Notes under the pieces: generated by a model
The model's database searches: none
What the model was told of the DNA's origin: nothing
Seen by the model: the letters and a program-made list of their open reading frames with translations, nothing else
Part shown: positions 14,801-23,900 of the stretch, piece by piece
Layout: each line of letters begins with the position of its first letter
Numbering within the stretch: the first letter of the stretch is position 1
Translations under genes and position numbers: made by a program
Source of the DNA: a virus
Direction: 5' to 3' (one strand)
DNA: 25,592 nucleotides
IMG/VR virus record: IMGVR_UViG_3300020442_001799
Coordinates: 1-25,592 of that record

Positions 14801-17800
14801 TTAGAGCTGTTGCAGTAGAAGAATACGTTGCAGATAATCCGTCAGCAGGTGAATATGGGTTAATCTTATAAACTTCAGTTGGAACATTATATGGACCATA
14901 CTTATGGTTTTGTTGTGCAAGTCTAAATCTAATACTTGCAGATCCTAGAGATCCAGATACAACTTCACCAGTACCAAAAGTACCACTAGTCATTTCAATT
15001 TCAATGAGTTTAGGTACAGTGTACTTACTCATATCGATATTATCGAAGAATGAATAAAGTCTAGTATTAGGCTTCAATCTTCTAGTAATAAATTCAATAT
15101 TTCTAGATCTCATTGTAGCAATGACATCTGTAGAAACTACCTTGTCACCTAAACTTGTAGAATCGAATCTTTCACCGACTCTAAATTGAATACCTTCTCT
15201 ACTTTGATTTCTAGTTGTAGTGGTTGTTTGATTTCTAAACGTAGTAGTTCTACTGTCAGTTGTAGTTGTTGTAGTAATAGGAATACCACGACCACGAGGG
15301 ATGCCAGGACCACGTTGGAAATGTCCCCTTACAGAAGAACTTCTAGATCCAGTATCTCTAGTAATAGATTCAATGGCAGGTCCCGTACTAGTGCTTTGTC
15401 CTGTCCAAGTAGTTTCCCATGCACCCCAATCAATAGGAGACATACCAGTATTACTATCTGCACCAGTGATTGCCATTGATGCACTGAAACTACCTTCGAT
15501 ATCGTATGTTCTTGCACTCCTTCTAGTTTCAATCCAAGTATCAGTTGATGGATTAAGTTCAATTTGACCAATCCAGTTAACAACAGCAAATGGGTTTACG
15601 TTTTCAATTCTTGTTGCAAACTTGTTAATGATATAAATTTCATGATTATAATCTAAACATACAACGTCACCTTTTCTGACAACATTACTATCACCCAAAT
15701 CACTGACGAATCTATAATCTGCAGATGGATTAGATGATGTTGCCGCACCAACAACAACTTCAGAACCTAATAAAAGGTCAATAGATGTTGTGTAATGGGA
15801 AGGTCTTAATCTACCTTCTACTGTATCAATACTTGCTCTAAACTGTGTATTCTGAATATCTCCACCAAGAATAGACTTGAAGTTATCTACAAAGAATCCT
15901 GCTTTAAATCTATTGAGATTTGTCTGAGGATCTCTCAGAGTCATATTTGCAGTATCACTTTCAAGAAGAGAAAGGGAAGTATAATATTCAACGTTCTTCA
16001 ATCTCTTTTCAATTTGCCCGATATCTTTCATTCGATATCGTTTATGTGTTTGTAAACGAGTTCTTACTTCTGAAGCATAGTAAATGTACGGAGGAAGAAC
16101 AATGGTTGCAATCTCCAGAGCATTATCCAAAGTATTAGGAATCTTTGGTGTAAGTGCAGGAATACCTTTCTGTAAACTAAAGATACCTTCCTTAGTTAAG
16201 TAAAGTTTATCAATTCTACCGACATAATAATCATATGAAAGATTTGTGGATTTATCTTTAGCAATGATATGTGTAGAAGATGATGTAAGAGGATCGAAGT
16301 TTCTTGCTTCAAATTCAAATGGAGATAAGTTATTAGCAGTAAACGCAGTTACTCTAGGTCTAAAGTCAATAATATCAGATGCAGCTAAACCAGAAACGAA
16401 TGGTAAATCATAAGTATATCTGTCTGCATCATAAGAATTCACAACAACAAAATCGCCAGGATCAGATCCATCGATATAGTAGTTGTTATATACAACTTTG
16501 AGTCTCTTACTAGGAGCAGAAGCACCAGCTGTTCTAACTAATGCAGAATATCCTACAAATTCTCTTCTTTGTGCAGGATCAAATTCAAAGTTATCCTTAA
16601 TATCTCTATCGCCAGGTACAACACCAGAAATATTTGCAGAAATATTAGATTCCCTGAACTTAACTAATTCATTTGTATTAAAGACATTCTCATTCAAATA
16701 CACAAACTCAACTTCATTAGTTCCATTTGTAGTTACAAATGCAGCTGAAGCACCAGAATCTTGTCCAATAATGGTTTCTCCACGAATAGCATTAAGGATA
16801 TTGGAATTAAGGTTTACAAGATTTAATTTGGGAAGAGCTGGATCTTGATTTGTTGAGGATTCAAATACACCAATAACGTTTGCAACATCTGGAATACCAA
16901 GAGAAATTCTTCTGTCTTGGACTCTAGTTCCATAAAGTGCATTATATGTAAGACCATCATCCAGTTTTTGTTCTCCACTACCAGATCCACCTTTAGAAGA
17001 CCCAGTAATTACACTAACACTGCATCTTTGGAATACTTTTTTCTTGGGTCTGAGATTAACTTTCTTCCAAGTAACAGTAAGTTTTGCAGGACCATTGGTA
17101 CTAACATTGCTAAGAGATACTGTTCTACCTGAAATGACTAGTTTTTGATTTGTTAGTGGCTCAATAACTCCATTATCAAAAGCAAGACTATAGTCTTCTT
17201 CATCAAATGGTTCTAGAGTAACATTAGGATCTGTCTCCAGAACTTCACTAAACGCACCACCAGATACTGTTACAGCATAAGACTTTCGGAATACCAATGA
17301 GGAATTACTTAAGTCAACATTAGCTACATTTGTTCTTGTGAGATCGGAGAACAAATATGCATCACCATCATTCTTAACTTCAAGAGAAACATTGAAAAAG
17401 TCATTAGTTGTAATTTGACCAGATGGCAATGTTCCATCACAAATACCAGTTACATTTGTCGTTGCTGAAATTACAACATTTTTACTTGCAGTGTTAACTG
17501 TAGTGACTCTGTTATACGTTGGAACACTGTTTCCTGCCTTCGTATATTGAACAATATCTCCAGTCTTAATACCAACAGCAAACGATGCATTTGCAGATGT
17601 CACTGTACTAACACCACCAGAAGCAGCAGTAATTGTATACTGTGTTCCAGCAGGTGCAAGAAGTTTACCAATATCAAGAATAGGATCTGCAGTAAAAGGA
17701 ACTCCAGAATTACCTACAATCTGATGAACATCATCAAGTCTATGGTCATGTACCTTATCAACAGTTCTATTAATTACTTCCCCATTAACTTTAATTTCTT

Positions 17801-19355
17801 CACCTACTTGGAACTGTCCAGATACTTGATACAAAATCATTTGATTTGTATCATTCATTGCCTCATATAAGAAACCAGATGAATTACTACTTTGACCTTC
17901 GATAAACGCAGGTCTAGCCATGATTGTTGTAGTATTTAAGTTCAAATATGTAAATGTTTGAACATCATAGAGAGACGCTTCGAACTTTGTAGTTGCATCC
18001 TTATACTCAGCATTTTTGAGTTTTAAGTCATATACTCTAGCAACACCAATTTTATTACCTGATGCAGTTCCAGGCGTTGCTGTTCTTTGGTCATAAAGAT
18101 GAACCATAGAAGTGGTTCCAAAACCAACTGGAGTTTGTCCGAAGACATTATTCAGTTCAATCTGTCTACCAAGAGTAAAGGATAAAGACTCATTACTTTG
18201 TTTTTCAGTTGTTCTGGTTTTGGGGAGATCAATATTAGTAGTGTTGATTGTCTCTACTTCATAACCTCTAACATAAGCCTTTCCTGGGCTTACAGAAAGA
18301 GTAAGAAGATCTTGAGATGGAATAGCTCCACCTTTAGTTTTTTGATTCTCAAAATAAGTACCATTATTACCCTGTCTGTCATTAAGAGACTCTCTAGTAG
18401 AAAGAGTAAATGGTTTTACATAATAATCTCCAGACTCATCATATGTTCTTCTTGCCAACTCATCTCTGATGAGGTTATAGTTTGAGTCTTTTACAAATTT
18501 TGAAAGAACACCTTGTTCAACTCTCAAAAGTTCTACAAAGTTTTCATCATCAAAGTCATCAAGAGACTTTTTAATTAGAGTAGTTGAAATTTTAAATCTA
18601 TCAGCGCCAGGTGCAGCGAAGTTAGAGAAACCTCTAGCATTATCGAATAGATCTGAGTTAGTTTGAGATGCAGTTACTAATTCTTCAGTAATTAATAAAC
18701 CTACTCTATAACTGGGTTTATTGGTATACTGATCAAGAATAACAGTTTGTGGTTGAACATTTACAAAGAAACCACGAATAAAATATACACCTTCTGCAAT
18801 TTTTGCCGCAGAACCAGTTCTTGTAGAATTAGAAATGGCAGTTGTTGCAAATGTAGAGTTAGCTCTAATATTTGAAAGACCGTATTGTACCTCATCCAAT
18901 ACGATTAAGTTTTCCCCATCAACAAAATCTTGTCTTGCAAAATCAGTTTCACTAGAACTCTGATACTTAACATATAAAGTATAATTGCCTAACTCTGACG
19001 TTGAGTTAGTAATAAAGGTTTCTACCTTTGCAGTAACTCCACTATCTTCACCTTTAATTGTTTTACCAATAAGGTTAGTTAAGTATAAATTGACAGGAAG
19101 ACCCAAGTGAGTCTCGTCAATCATTACAGCAGTAAAATCAGAATCATATGCAATCTGACCTGGGATTACTACTGATCCTTCTTTGAAAAAATGCTTACCA
19201 AACTTTTCAACCTGATTCTGTAGAATCGATTGTAGAGTTGTTAATTCCCTCGCCTGAATAGGGAGTCCTGGCTTAAATAATACCTTTTGATAATTATTAG
19301 ACTCACTAAAATCGTCGAAGTATGGAGACGCATTGAGGTTAGTATTTTGTGGCAT
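11844..19355 (-). CDS. Giant virion structural protein with DUF4815-type N-terminus (2503 aa)
   Basis: Residues about 1-570 match the DUF4815 style of large phage tail proteins: NASPYFDDFSESNNYQKVLF, then KPGLPIQARELTTLQSIL and FGKHFFKEGSVVIPGQ, later VSPGKAYVRGYEVET. Around residues 1350-1390 is a Thr/Arg/Gly-rich linker (GRGIPITTTTTTDSRTTT). It is followed by STDVIATMRSRNIEFITRRL and KPNTRLYSFFDNIDMSKY, then by DPLAESFEVPDVNGVFLTKC and FFRTKDTKSLPVTLQVRT; these blocks recur in large DUF4815-bearing phage proteins. The C-terminus (LPPFTGFQIKIIMTGTN, RDLRAIASI) is also of that type. It starts six bases after the gp8 stop, with a GGAG about 14 bases upstream. It occupies the T4 gp9-gp10 position, so a baseplate periphery part that anchors fibres is likely. 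At 7.5 kb it is the largest gene here. Confidence 0.9.
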   Translation of the reverse strand: MPQNTNLNASPYFDDFSESNNYQKVLFKPGLPIQARELTTLQSILQNQVEKFGKHFFKEGSVVIPGQIAYDSDFTAVMIDETHLGLPVNLYLTNLIGKTIKGEDSGVTAKVETFITNSTSELGNYTLYVKYQSSSETDFARQDFVDGENLIVLDEVQYGLSNIRANSTFATTAISNSTRTGSAAKIAEGVYFIRGFFVNVQPQTVILDQYTNKPSYRVGLLITEELVTASQTNSDLFDNARGFSNFAAPGADRFKISTTLIKKSLDDFDDENFVELLRVEQGVLSKFVKDSNYNLIRDELARRTYDESGDYYVKPFTLSTRESLNDRQGNNGTYFENQKTKGGAIPSQDLLTLSVSPGKAYVRGYEVETINTTNIDLPKTRTTEKQSNESLSFTLGRQIELNNVFGQTPVGFGTTSMVHLYDQRTATPGTASGNKIGVARVYDLKLKNAEYKDATTKFEASLYDVQTFTYLNLNTTTIMARPAFIEGQSSNSSGFLYEAMNDTNQMILYQVSGQFQVGEEIKVNGEVINRTVDKVHDHRLDDVHQIVGNSGVPFTADPILDIGKLLAPAGTQYTITAASGGVSTVTSANASFAVGIKTGDIVQYTKAGNSVPTYNRVTTVNTASKNVVISATTNVTGICDGTLPSGQITTNDFFNVSLEVKNDGDAYLFSDLTRTNVANVDLSNSSLVFRKSYAVTVSGGAFSEVLETDPNVTLEPFDEEDYSLAFDNGVIEPLTNQKLVISGRTVSLSNVSTNGPAKLTVTWKKVNLRPKKKVFQRCSVSVITGSSKGGSGSGEQKLDDGLTYNALYGTRVQDRRISLGIPDVANVIGVFESSTNQDPALPKLNLVNLNSNILNAIRGETIIGQDSGASAAFVTTNGTNEVEFVYLNENVFNTNELVKFRESNISANISGVVPGDRDIKDNFEFDPAQRREFVGYSALVRTAGASAPSKRLKVVYNNYYIDGSDPGDFVVVNSYDADRYTYDLPFVSGLAASDIIDFRPRVTAFTANNLSPFEFEARNFDPLTSSSTHIIAKDKSTNLSYDYYVGRIDKLYLTKEGIFSLQKGIPALTPKIPNTLDNALEIATIVLPPYIYYASEVRTRLQTHKRYRMKDIGQIEKRLKNVEYYTSLSLLESDTANMTLRDPQTNLNRFKAGFFVDNFKSILGGDIQNTQFRASIDTVEGRLRPSHYTTSIDLLLGSEVVVGAATSSNPSADYRFVSDLGDSNVVRKGDVVCLDYNHEIYIINKFATRIENVNPFAVVNWIGQIELNPSTDTWIETRRSARTYDIEGSFSASMAITGADSNTGMSPIDWGAWETTWTGQSTSTGPAIESITRDTGSRSSSVRGHFQRGPGIPRGRGIPITTTTTTDSRTTTFRNQTTTTTRNQSREGIQFRVGERFDSTSLGDKVVSTDVIATMRSRNIEFITRRLKPNTRLYSFFDNIDMSKYTVPKLIEIEMTSGTFGTGEVVSGSLGSASIRFRLAQQNHKYGPYNVPTEVYKINPYSPADGLSATYSSTATALNVDTASLELQSASGYFGYVVKGMKLVGQSSGAIATVKDVRLITDQAGVLIGSLFVPDPITPATPTFDTGTKTFTLTSSSTNETISGFTDSSAETNFTSQGTLQNVEESTLRMRNADVQRIPRSDSRSITESDTRLVADTTFSQRTTQQTRWVDPLAESFEVPDVNGVFLTKCDVFFRTKDTKSLPVTLQVRTLETGLPTQTILPFGESILDPDQVVLSDDGTLATTFEFPSPVYCEGGGEFALVLLSASNEYQVFISRMGEEDVTTVNKPDSEKIIVSQQPLLGSLFKSQNGATWDPSQFEDLKFTLYRAEFNAAQANVRFYNPDLDIGNRQIASLRRNPIDMVARNVVVGMAKSLSSNETTALQPGITIKQQNNKDFSSKLSKVLGAVGIGSDLVLSSVGAGFTNGSIVYTNVPLVAKTGSGSGAKASIHVNGGVAVAATVSIGGTGYAAGDVLTVNSADTGGFGKNLLLTIPNNPGIITSFNTLIIDNIQGSPKVDSSSNLFYVGAGGSTLLTGATVRFTNTASDGLHFRVRHSNHGMYSGLDRVELFGIESDIKPEKITAAFDSASTDDIPVTSVGIFTGFENYPVDANNPGYVKIGQEIIKYTGVSTNNSSITGVTRAIDDTKSGDYDPNDVIHKYELNGVSLRRINCQHSFESTDIGNYPIDIDHYWVRVGVSSRGTNRAAGSGTLPELYFNETKSAGSYESQHSIVGSQNVPRATQNIPYNSLRTNVSILQPEGTGASARVRTFTGNSPDGSDQSFVDQGFEPISLNSNNPFTSPRIVASKVNELSRLQDFPGRKSFTMEFTLSTEDSKVSPMIDLDRVNVITTMDRINDKIGDYATDLRVNSLDADPSASIYVSKPINLEKSADGLKVMFDAYRHATNDIRVLYRIFRPDTPTEYQLFELFPGYNNLDGEGVTIDVAKNDGLPDRRITASNGLTDYREYEYNVRDLPPFTGFQIKIIMTGTNFAYVPKIRDLRAIASI

Positions 19356-19361
19356 TGTTCT

Positions 19362-20957
19362 TTAGAACTCCAGTACGATTTTAATGTCTTCCTTCTGACT
19401 AGATGATCGGGGAATCGCAGTCCTGTTATCAATATAGATTAATTCACCAGACTTCTTATTATATTCTGCAGAAGCAATACCAGCGACAAAGTTAATGCCT
19501 AACTGGTATGTCGTATTATTTATTGACGTAGTAATACCGTTGAAATCGGTATTCAATTCCAAGACAGGTCCAGAAACAGAACTGCCGTTAATAGTAACAC
19601 CATATCCTGCATCAGGTGTTGCAGTAAATGGAATAATTTTAAATCCTGCATCACTGTTAGCAAGACCAACTGGTTGATAGTATTTAAGAACTGCGGTAAC
19701 AGGATCCCATGCTGCAACCATACCAATTGCGGTAGAACCAACACCAACGGTCTGAGTAATCTCAGAGTCAACTGCATACTTTGTTTCAGTCGTAACACCA
19801 GATAACTTTAATGCTTGTAATCCACTAACAACTGATGTATCTAGAAGTTCTTTATCACTTCCAAAAACTGTTGGATTCTTTAAAACTCCAATTCTAGCAA
19901 AATCATTTCCTTCAATAACGTCAGGATTTGTTTCTTGAGTTTCAAATCTAGAGTACATAAGAACTCTATAAGCACCCAATTCCCTGTAAACATCATAACC
20001 ATGACCACCCTTGGGAGGAATAATAACGTCGAATTGAGCTCTAGCAGTAGTACCAATACCAGTATTAGTCAAGTTCTCAATAGCACCTCCAGACTCACTG
20101 CCAGGGGCGCCAGGGAAGAACTGGATGTTGCCATGGGTATATCCTTGGCCACCATCAGTAACAAAGACCTCAGATACCTTACCGAAAGAGTCAATAGTGA
20201 TAGTTGCCTTACCACCAGTACCATCACCAAGAATAGGAACATTAGCAAAAGAAGTGGAAATTGGTTGATAACTTGTTCCCCTATCACCAATAACTACAAT
20301 TTCAATCTTTCCATCAATAGCATTATTTTTGGTAGCAACAGTTTCACCTTGAATACCCCAGTCTTCTGGAACTGGAATATATTCAATTGAATCAAATTTT
20401 ACAATTTCTGACGGTTTAATAGTGTATAAGTATTTCCAAATATAACCATCACCAGAAGTACCCGCTGCTCTTGGTTCTAAGTCAATGAATTGTGGTTGAT
20501 CATAAGATGGACGACCCTTGGGGTTTTCTGGGTCAGATCCATTCTGCAAACAAACATAAACCCTAAGGTCTTCATTAATTACATAATAATTTGCTTCATA
20601 TAAGTTTGCTTGGGAAGTTGTAGGAGTAAGATTGTAGATATTATAGTCATGTCTATACATTTCATAGGTTGCACCAGCAACCCAATTAACTTTCCTAACA
20701 AGTCTACGAACATCTCTATCCGTGACTTTTTTCAATGCAATAATAGACTCCTTTACTTCATTTTCTTCTCTAAAGCCATCTAGAGGAGCAGGAGTATTGG
20801 TATTCCAGTCATTAGTACCGCCACCATCTGGATTAGTGGAGTTCGGCAATCCAATAAAAGAATAATACTTGTTTACTGTAGAGCCAACGCCAACAAAACT
20901 TTTCACAAAAGTCTCTGCGTTGAGAATTCTAAATTGATCTGAAATGATGGCAGGCAT
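19362..20957 (-). CDS. 8: Baseplate wedge subunit, T4 gp8 homologue (531 aa)
   Basis: The N-terminus (MPAIISDQFRILNAETFVKS, then YYSFIGLPN) and WVAGATYEMYRHDY (about 92-105) fit cyanophage gp8. Residues about 170-200, with DGYIWKYLYTI followed by EYIPVPEDWG, align with T4 gp8's DGYVWEYLFEI and its EYIVVP sequence. gp8 is a dimeric wedge protein that binds gp7 and gp10 in the T4 baseplate. At 531 residues it is longer than T4 gp8 (334); the extra length is mainly C-terminal, with GDGTGGKATITIDSFGKVSE and GGQGYTHGN glycine-rich segments. It follows the gp7-position gene and has an exact late promoter box 26 bases upstream. No good Shine-Dalgarno is visible (AAGAAAAAAATACC before the ATG region). 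Confidence 0.9.
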   Translation of the reverse strand: MPAIISDQFRILNAETFVKSFVGVGSTVNKYYSFIGLPNSTNPDGGGTNDWNTNTPAPLDGFREENEVKESIIALKKVTDRDVRRLVRKVNWVAGATYEMYRHDYNIYNLTPTTSQANLYEANYYVINEDLRVYVCLQNGSDPENPKGRPSYDQPQFIDLEPRAAGTSGDGYIWKYLYTIKPSEIVKFDSIEYIPVPEDWGIQGETVATKNNAIDGKIEIVVIGDRGTSYQPISTSFANVPILGDGTGGKATITIDSFGKVSEVFVTDGGQGYTHGNIQFFPGAPGSESGGAIENLTNTGIGTTARAQFDVIIPPKGGHGYDVYRELGAYRVLMYSRFETQETNPDVIEGNDFARIGVLKNPTVFGSDKELLDTSVVSGLQALKLSGVTTETKYAVDSEITQTVGVGSTAIGMVAAWDPVTAVLKYYQPVGLANSDAGFKIIPFTATPDAGYGVTINGSSVSGPVLELNTDFNGITTSINNTTYQLGINFVAGIASAEYNKKSGELIYIDNRTAIPRSSSQKEDIKIVLEF

Positions 20958-20982
20958 TTTAACCGAGCGGTATTTTTTTCTT

Positions 20983-20990
20983 TATTTATA
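20983..20990 (-). promoter_or_regulatory. T4-type late promoter box TATAAATA before gp8
   Basis: The minus strand reads TATAAATA, three bases past the stop codon of the upstream large gene. A transcription start near 20976 would leave a leader of only about 19 bases to the ATG at 20957. It probably drives gp8 and the following giant gene. Confidence 0.75.
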
Positions 20991-20993
20991 GGG

Positions 20994-23900
20994 TTAAGTC
21001 AGAGGTCTTGTTCTGAAGATCTGGGCTGCAGTAGAAAGACCGACTAATCCAGCATCAGGATTGACGATGAAATTCTCAGGTTGTCCAGAAATTCTATTCT
21101 GGAAGTCATAAATTCTACCCCATGAGTATTTACCATAATAATCACTAATAGCAGTAGTTCCAACTCCAACTTGAATCTGACTATTACTATTTGGACCAGG
21201 CTGGAATGAACATGTAACTGTTACAATTCCACTCACAGTATCTGGTACTGAAACTTTATCTACTTGGAAAAGTCCATTAAGTTTTTCACCAGCAGAAATA
21301 ATTCCAACCTTATTTGTAGGATAGTTATTATATCCACCGACATGGGTACTAATTCCAGTTAAGGCATGTCCTACGGTTACTGGACTATCGTAGATAATAA
21401 AGTAATCACCAATTTGTAATTGAGTATTATTAATTCCAAATGTGTTTAGAGATGAGAAACCATAACCAAGGTTAGTGTTGTCATTGAACTCAGACTTGAG
21501 ATAGAACTCAAGTTTTGGAGGAACACTAAATCCAATACCAGTAACGAAGGTACTCATACCAACAATTCTACCGAAATCACCTTCTGCTTTGAATGAGTAT
21601 ACAGTTTCCTTCTTGGGAACATCACTTCCAACAACTACAGGGGGATTAGAACCTAAATCATAACCAAATCCACCATTAGTAATAATGGCAGTAGAAACAC
21701 CACCATTAGTTACTGCACATGTTGCTGTTGCTCTATTGAGGATTGGTTCTGCATAGTAGGCAGTTCCTGAACCACCAACAACAAGTAATCTACCGTCCAA
21801 TCCAAAATTAGAGAACACTAAGTCACCAACTGGTTGACTTTGACCATTATCTCTGTAATTCCAATTTGCAAGATCTAAAGAATAATAAAGTTCACCTACA
21901 GTGGTAATACCAACATAGAGTCCATCATCATATCTAATTTTTTCAAAGTCAAATGTTGCAGCTGCAGTTGTTCCTGCAGGAAGATTATCACTGAATGGGA
22001 ACCAGAAGTTTTTATCTGTAGATGTGACAATAGTACCATTATCACCAACTGCGATAAATCTACTACCATCGTACATAATATCTCTAAGATTCTTATTGGT
22101 GTTACTTGTCTTTAAATTCCAAATTTTACCAACATTAGATGAGATAATAGCACCACCATTACCAACTGCCACATATTCATCCTGAGCATAAACAATTCCA
22201 TGAAGTGTCTCTAAAGTTCCAGAGAATTGACTGTAAAGAGTGGTAGTTCCAATACCAACACCAGTAAATACAGATCCACCAAATCCAATAGCAATCCAAG
22301 ATCCTGCAGTATTATCCCAGATAACATCATTAAATTCTCTAGAGAATGTAGTTGGATAATCCACACTAACACCAATAGAAGGTATCTGTCTCTGTTCAAT
22401 AAGTTGCAGTTCTTCAAATTGTCCAATTGTATCACCATAAGAAACTGCTCTGGCTGCTGATGCATATTCACCAACAATCATTACTTGATGATTTGGACTA
22501 TAAGTTTTATCTTTTGCAGTAGCTACAGCATTTAATGTAGTTGTTCCACCGAAACCAACAACACCTCTCTCCCAGAAGAATCCACTGAGAGTATTGATAT
22601 ACCTACTACTAGTTCCAACTGCAATAATTGGTTCACTCTGCGTAATTTCTCTAAGATCTGCAGAAGCAATATCACCAGTGATAACATCAAACTTCCAATC
22701 CTTCATTGGATCTTTCTTAGTAATCTTAGAAGAAGATATAAGAATATCTGGATTGGTAACATTTAAGTAACCAGCACCAGAAGATGCAATACTTAAGGCA
22801 GAAATACTAGAAGAGGTAGATACCGTAGCAGTAATAATTGCAGGATCAATTTCTCTTTCTTCGAAAATTTGAATATGTCGATCTTGTTCTGTAAGAAGAT
22901 CAACCTCAGAGAATACAGGGAAAGCATTCTTAACATATATCGAATCGTCTGTTGCTCCTACGTTTTTAATGATTTGAGTAACAGGAGTAACCTTACCTTT
23001 ATAATTTAACCTATCCTTGGAATAATAAACACCAGAAATAATTTTATCAGACTTCTGTTTAACCCAAGAAAGAGGTCTTTCTGCATTCTGATCAGTTGAG
23101 ATTCCAAGACTATCGTAAGTAAAGGTCTCAAGCATATCAGAAGCAACAATTCTCTTAGTTGTTCTTGGGAATTGATCCCTATCAAGAACATCTAATTTAT
23201 TTTCTTTAATCTGAATTTCATCGCCTGGTTGAACTGTAGGAATTGGTTCAATTTCTTCAACATCAATAGAAGAACCTCTATAGTAGAAAACAGAACACTT
23301 AGATCCAGGCTTAGGTGCTTCAGTGAATATAACTCTACTACCTTTCCAAGTATAGGCCTCACCTGGAGTTTGAAGGATATCATTAATGTAGATAAAGATG
23401 TTATTGGTAACATCCATATCACTGCCTTCAATGGTTTTAAGACTGAGAATCTCAGTTACTCCAGCAGTTGTTACGGAAAGAGTAAACTTAGTTCTACTTC
23501 CATTAAAGAATGGTGCAATATCATCAAACAAGACGAACTGGCCAGGATAGAATCCAAAGAACTTATCATTACCAATCTCAATTACTTCTAGTTGGAAATC
23601 AGTATGAACACCTACTCTTGCGTCAGTAACAATACCAGCAACAGTAAGTCCATCTTCAACTTTATACCCTACACCTTCTTCAGTAATATCAAACTCACCA
23701 ATATTTCCATCAACGTTAATTCTAACGTCTACAATAGCACTTTGACCAATTCCAGTTGTTGTAAGACCAGTAGCATCTGGATTGTAAACCAATGGAAGAG
23801 CAAAGTAGCCAGGTGGTTCATGAACATTCAATCTAATAGGTCTTTCTACAGTTCCCCCTCTACTAAAATACCAAGGAGAAGTTAAAATACCAGATTGTAC

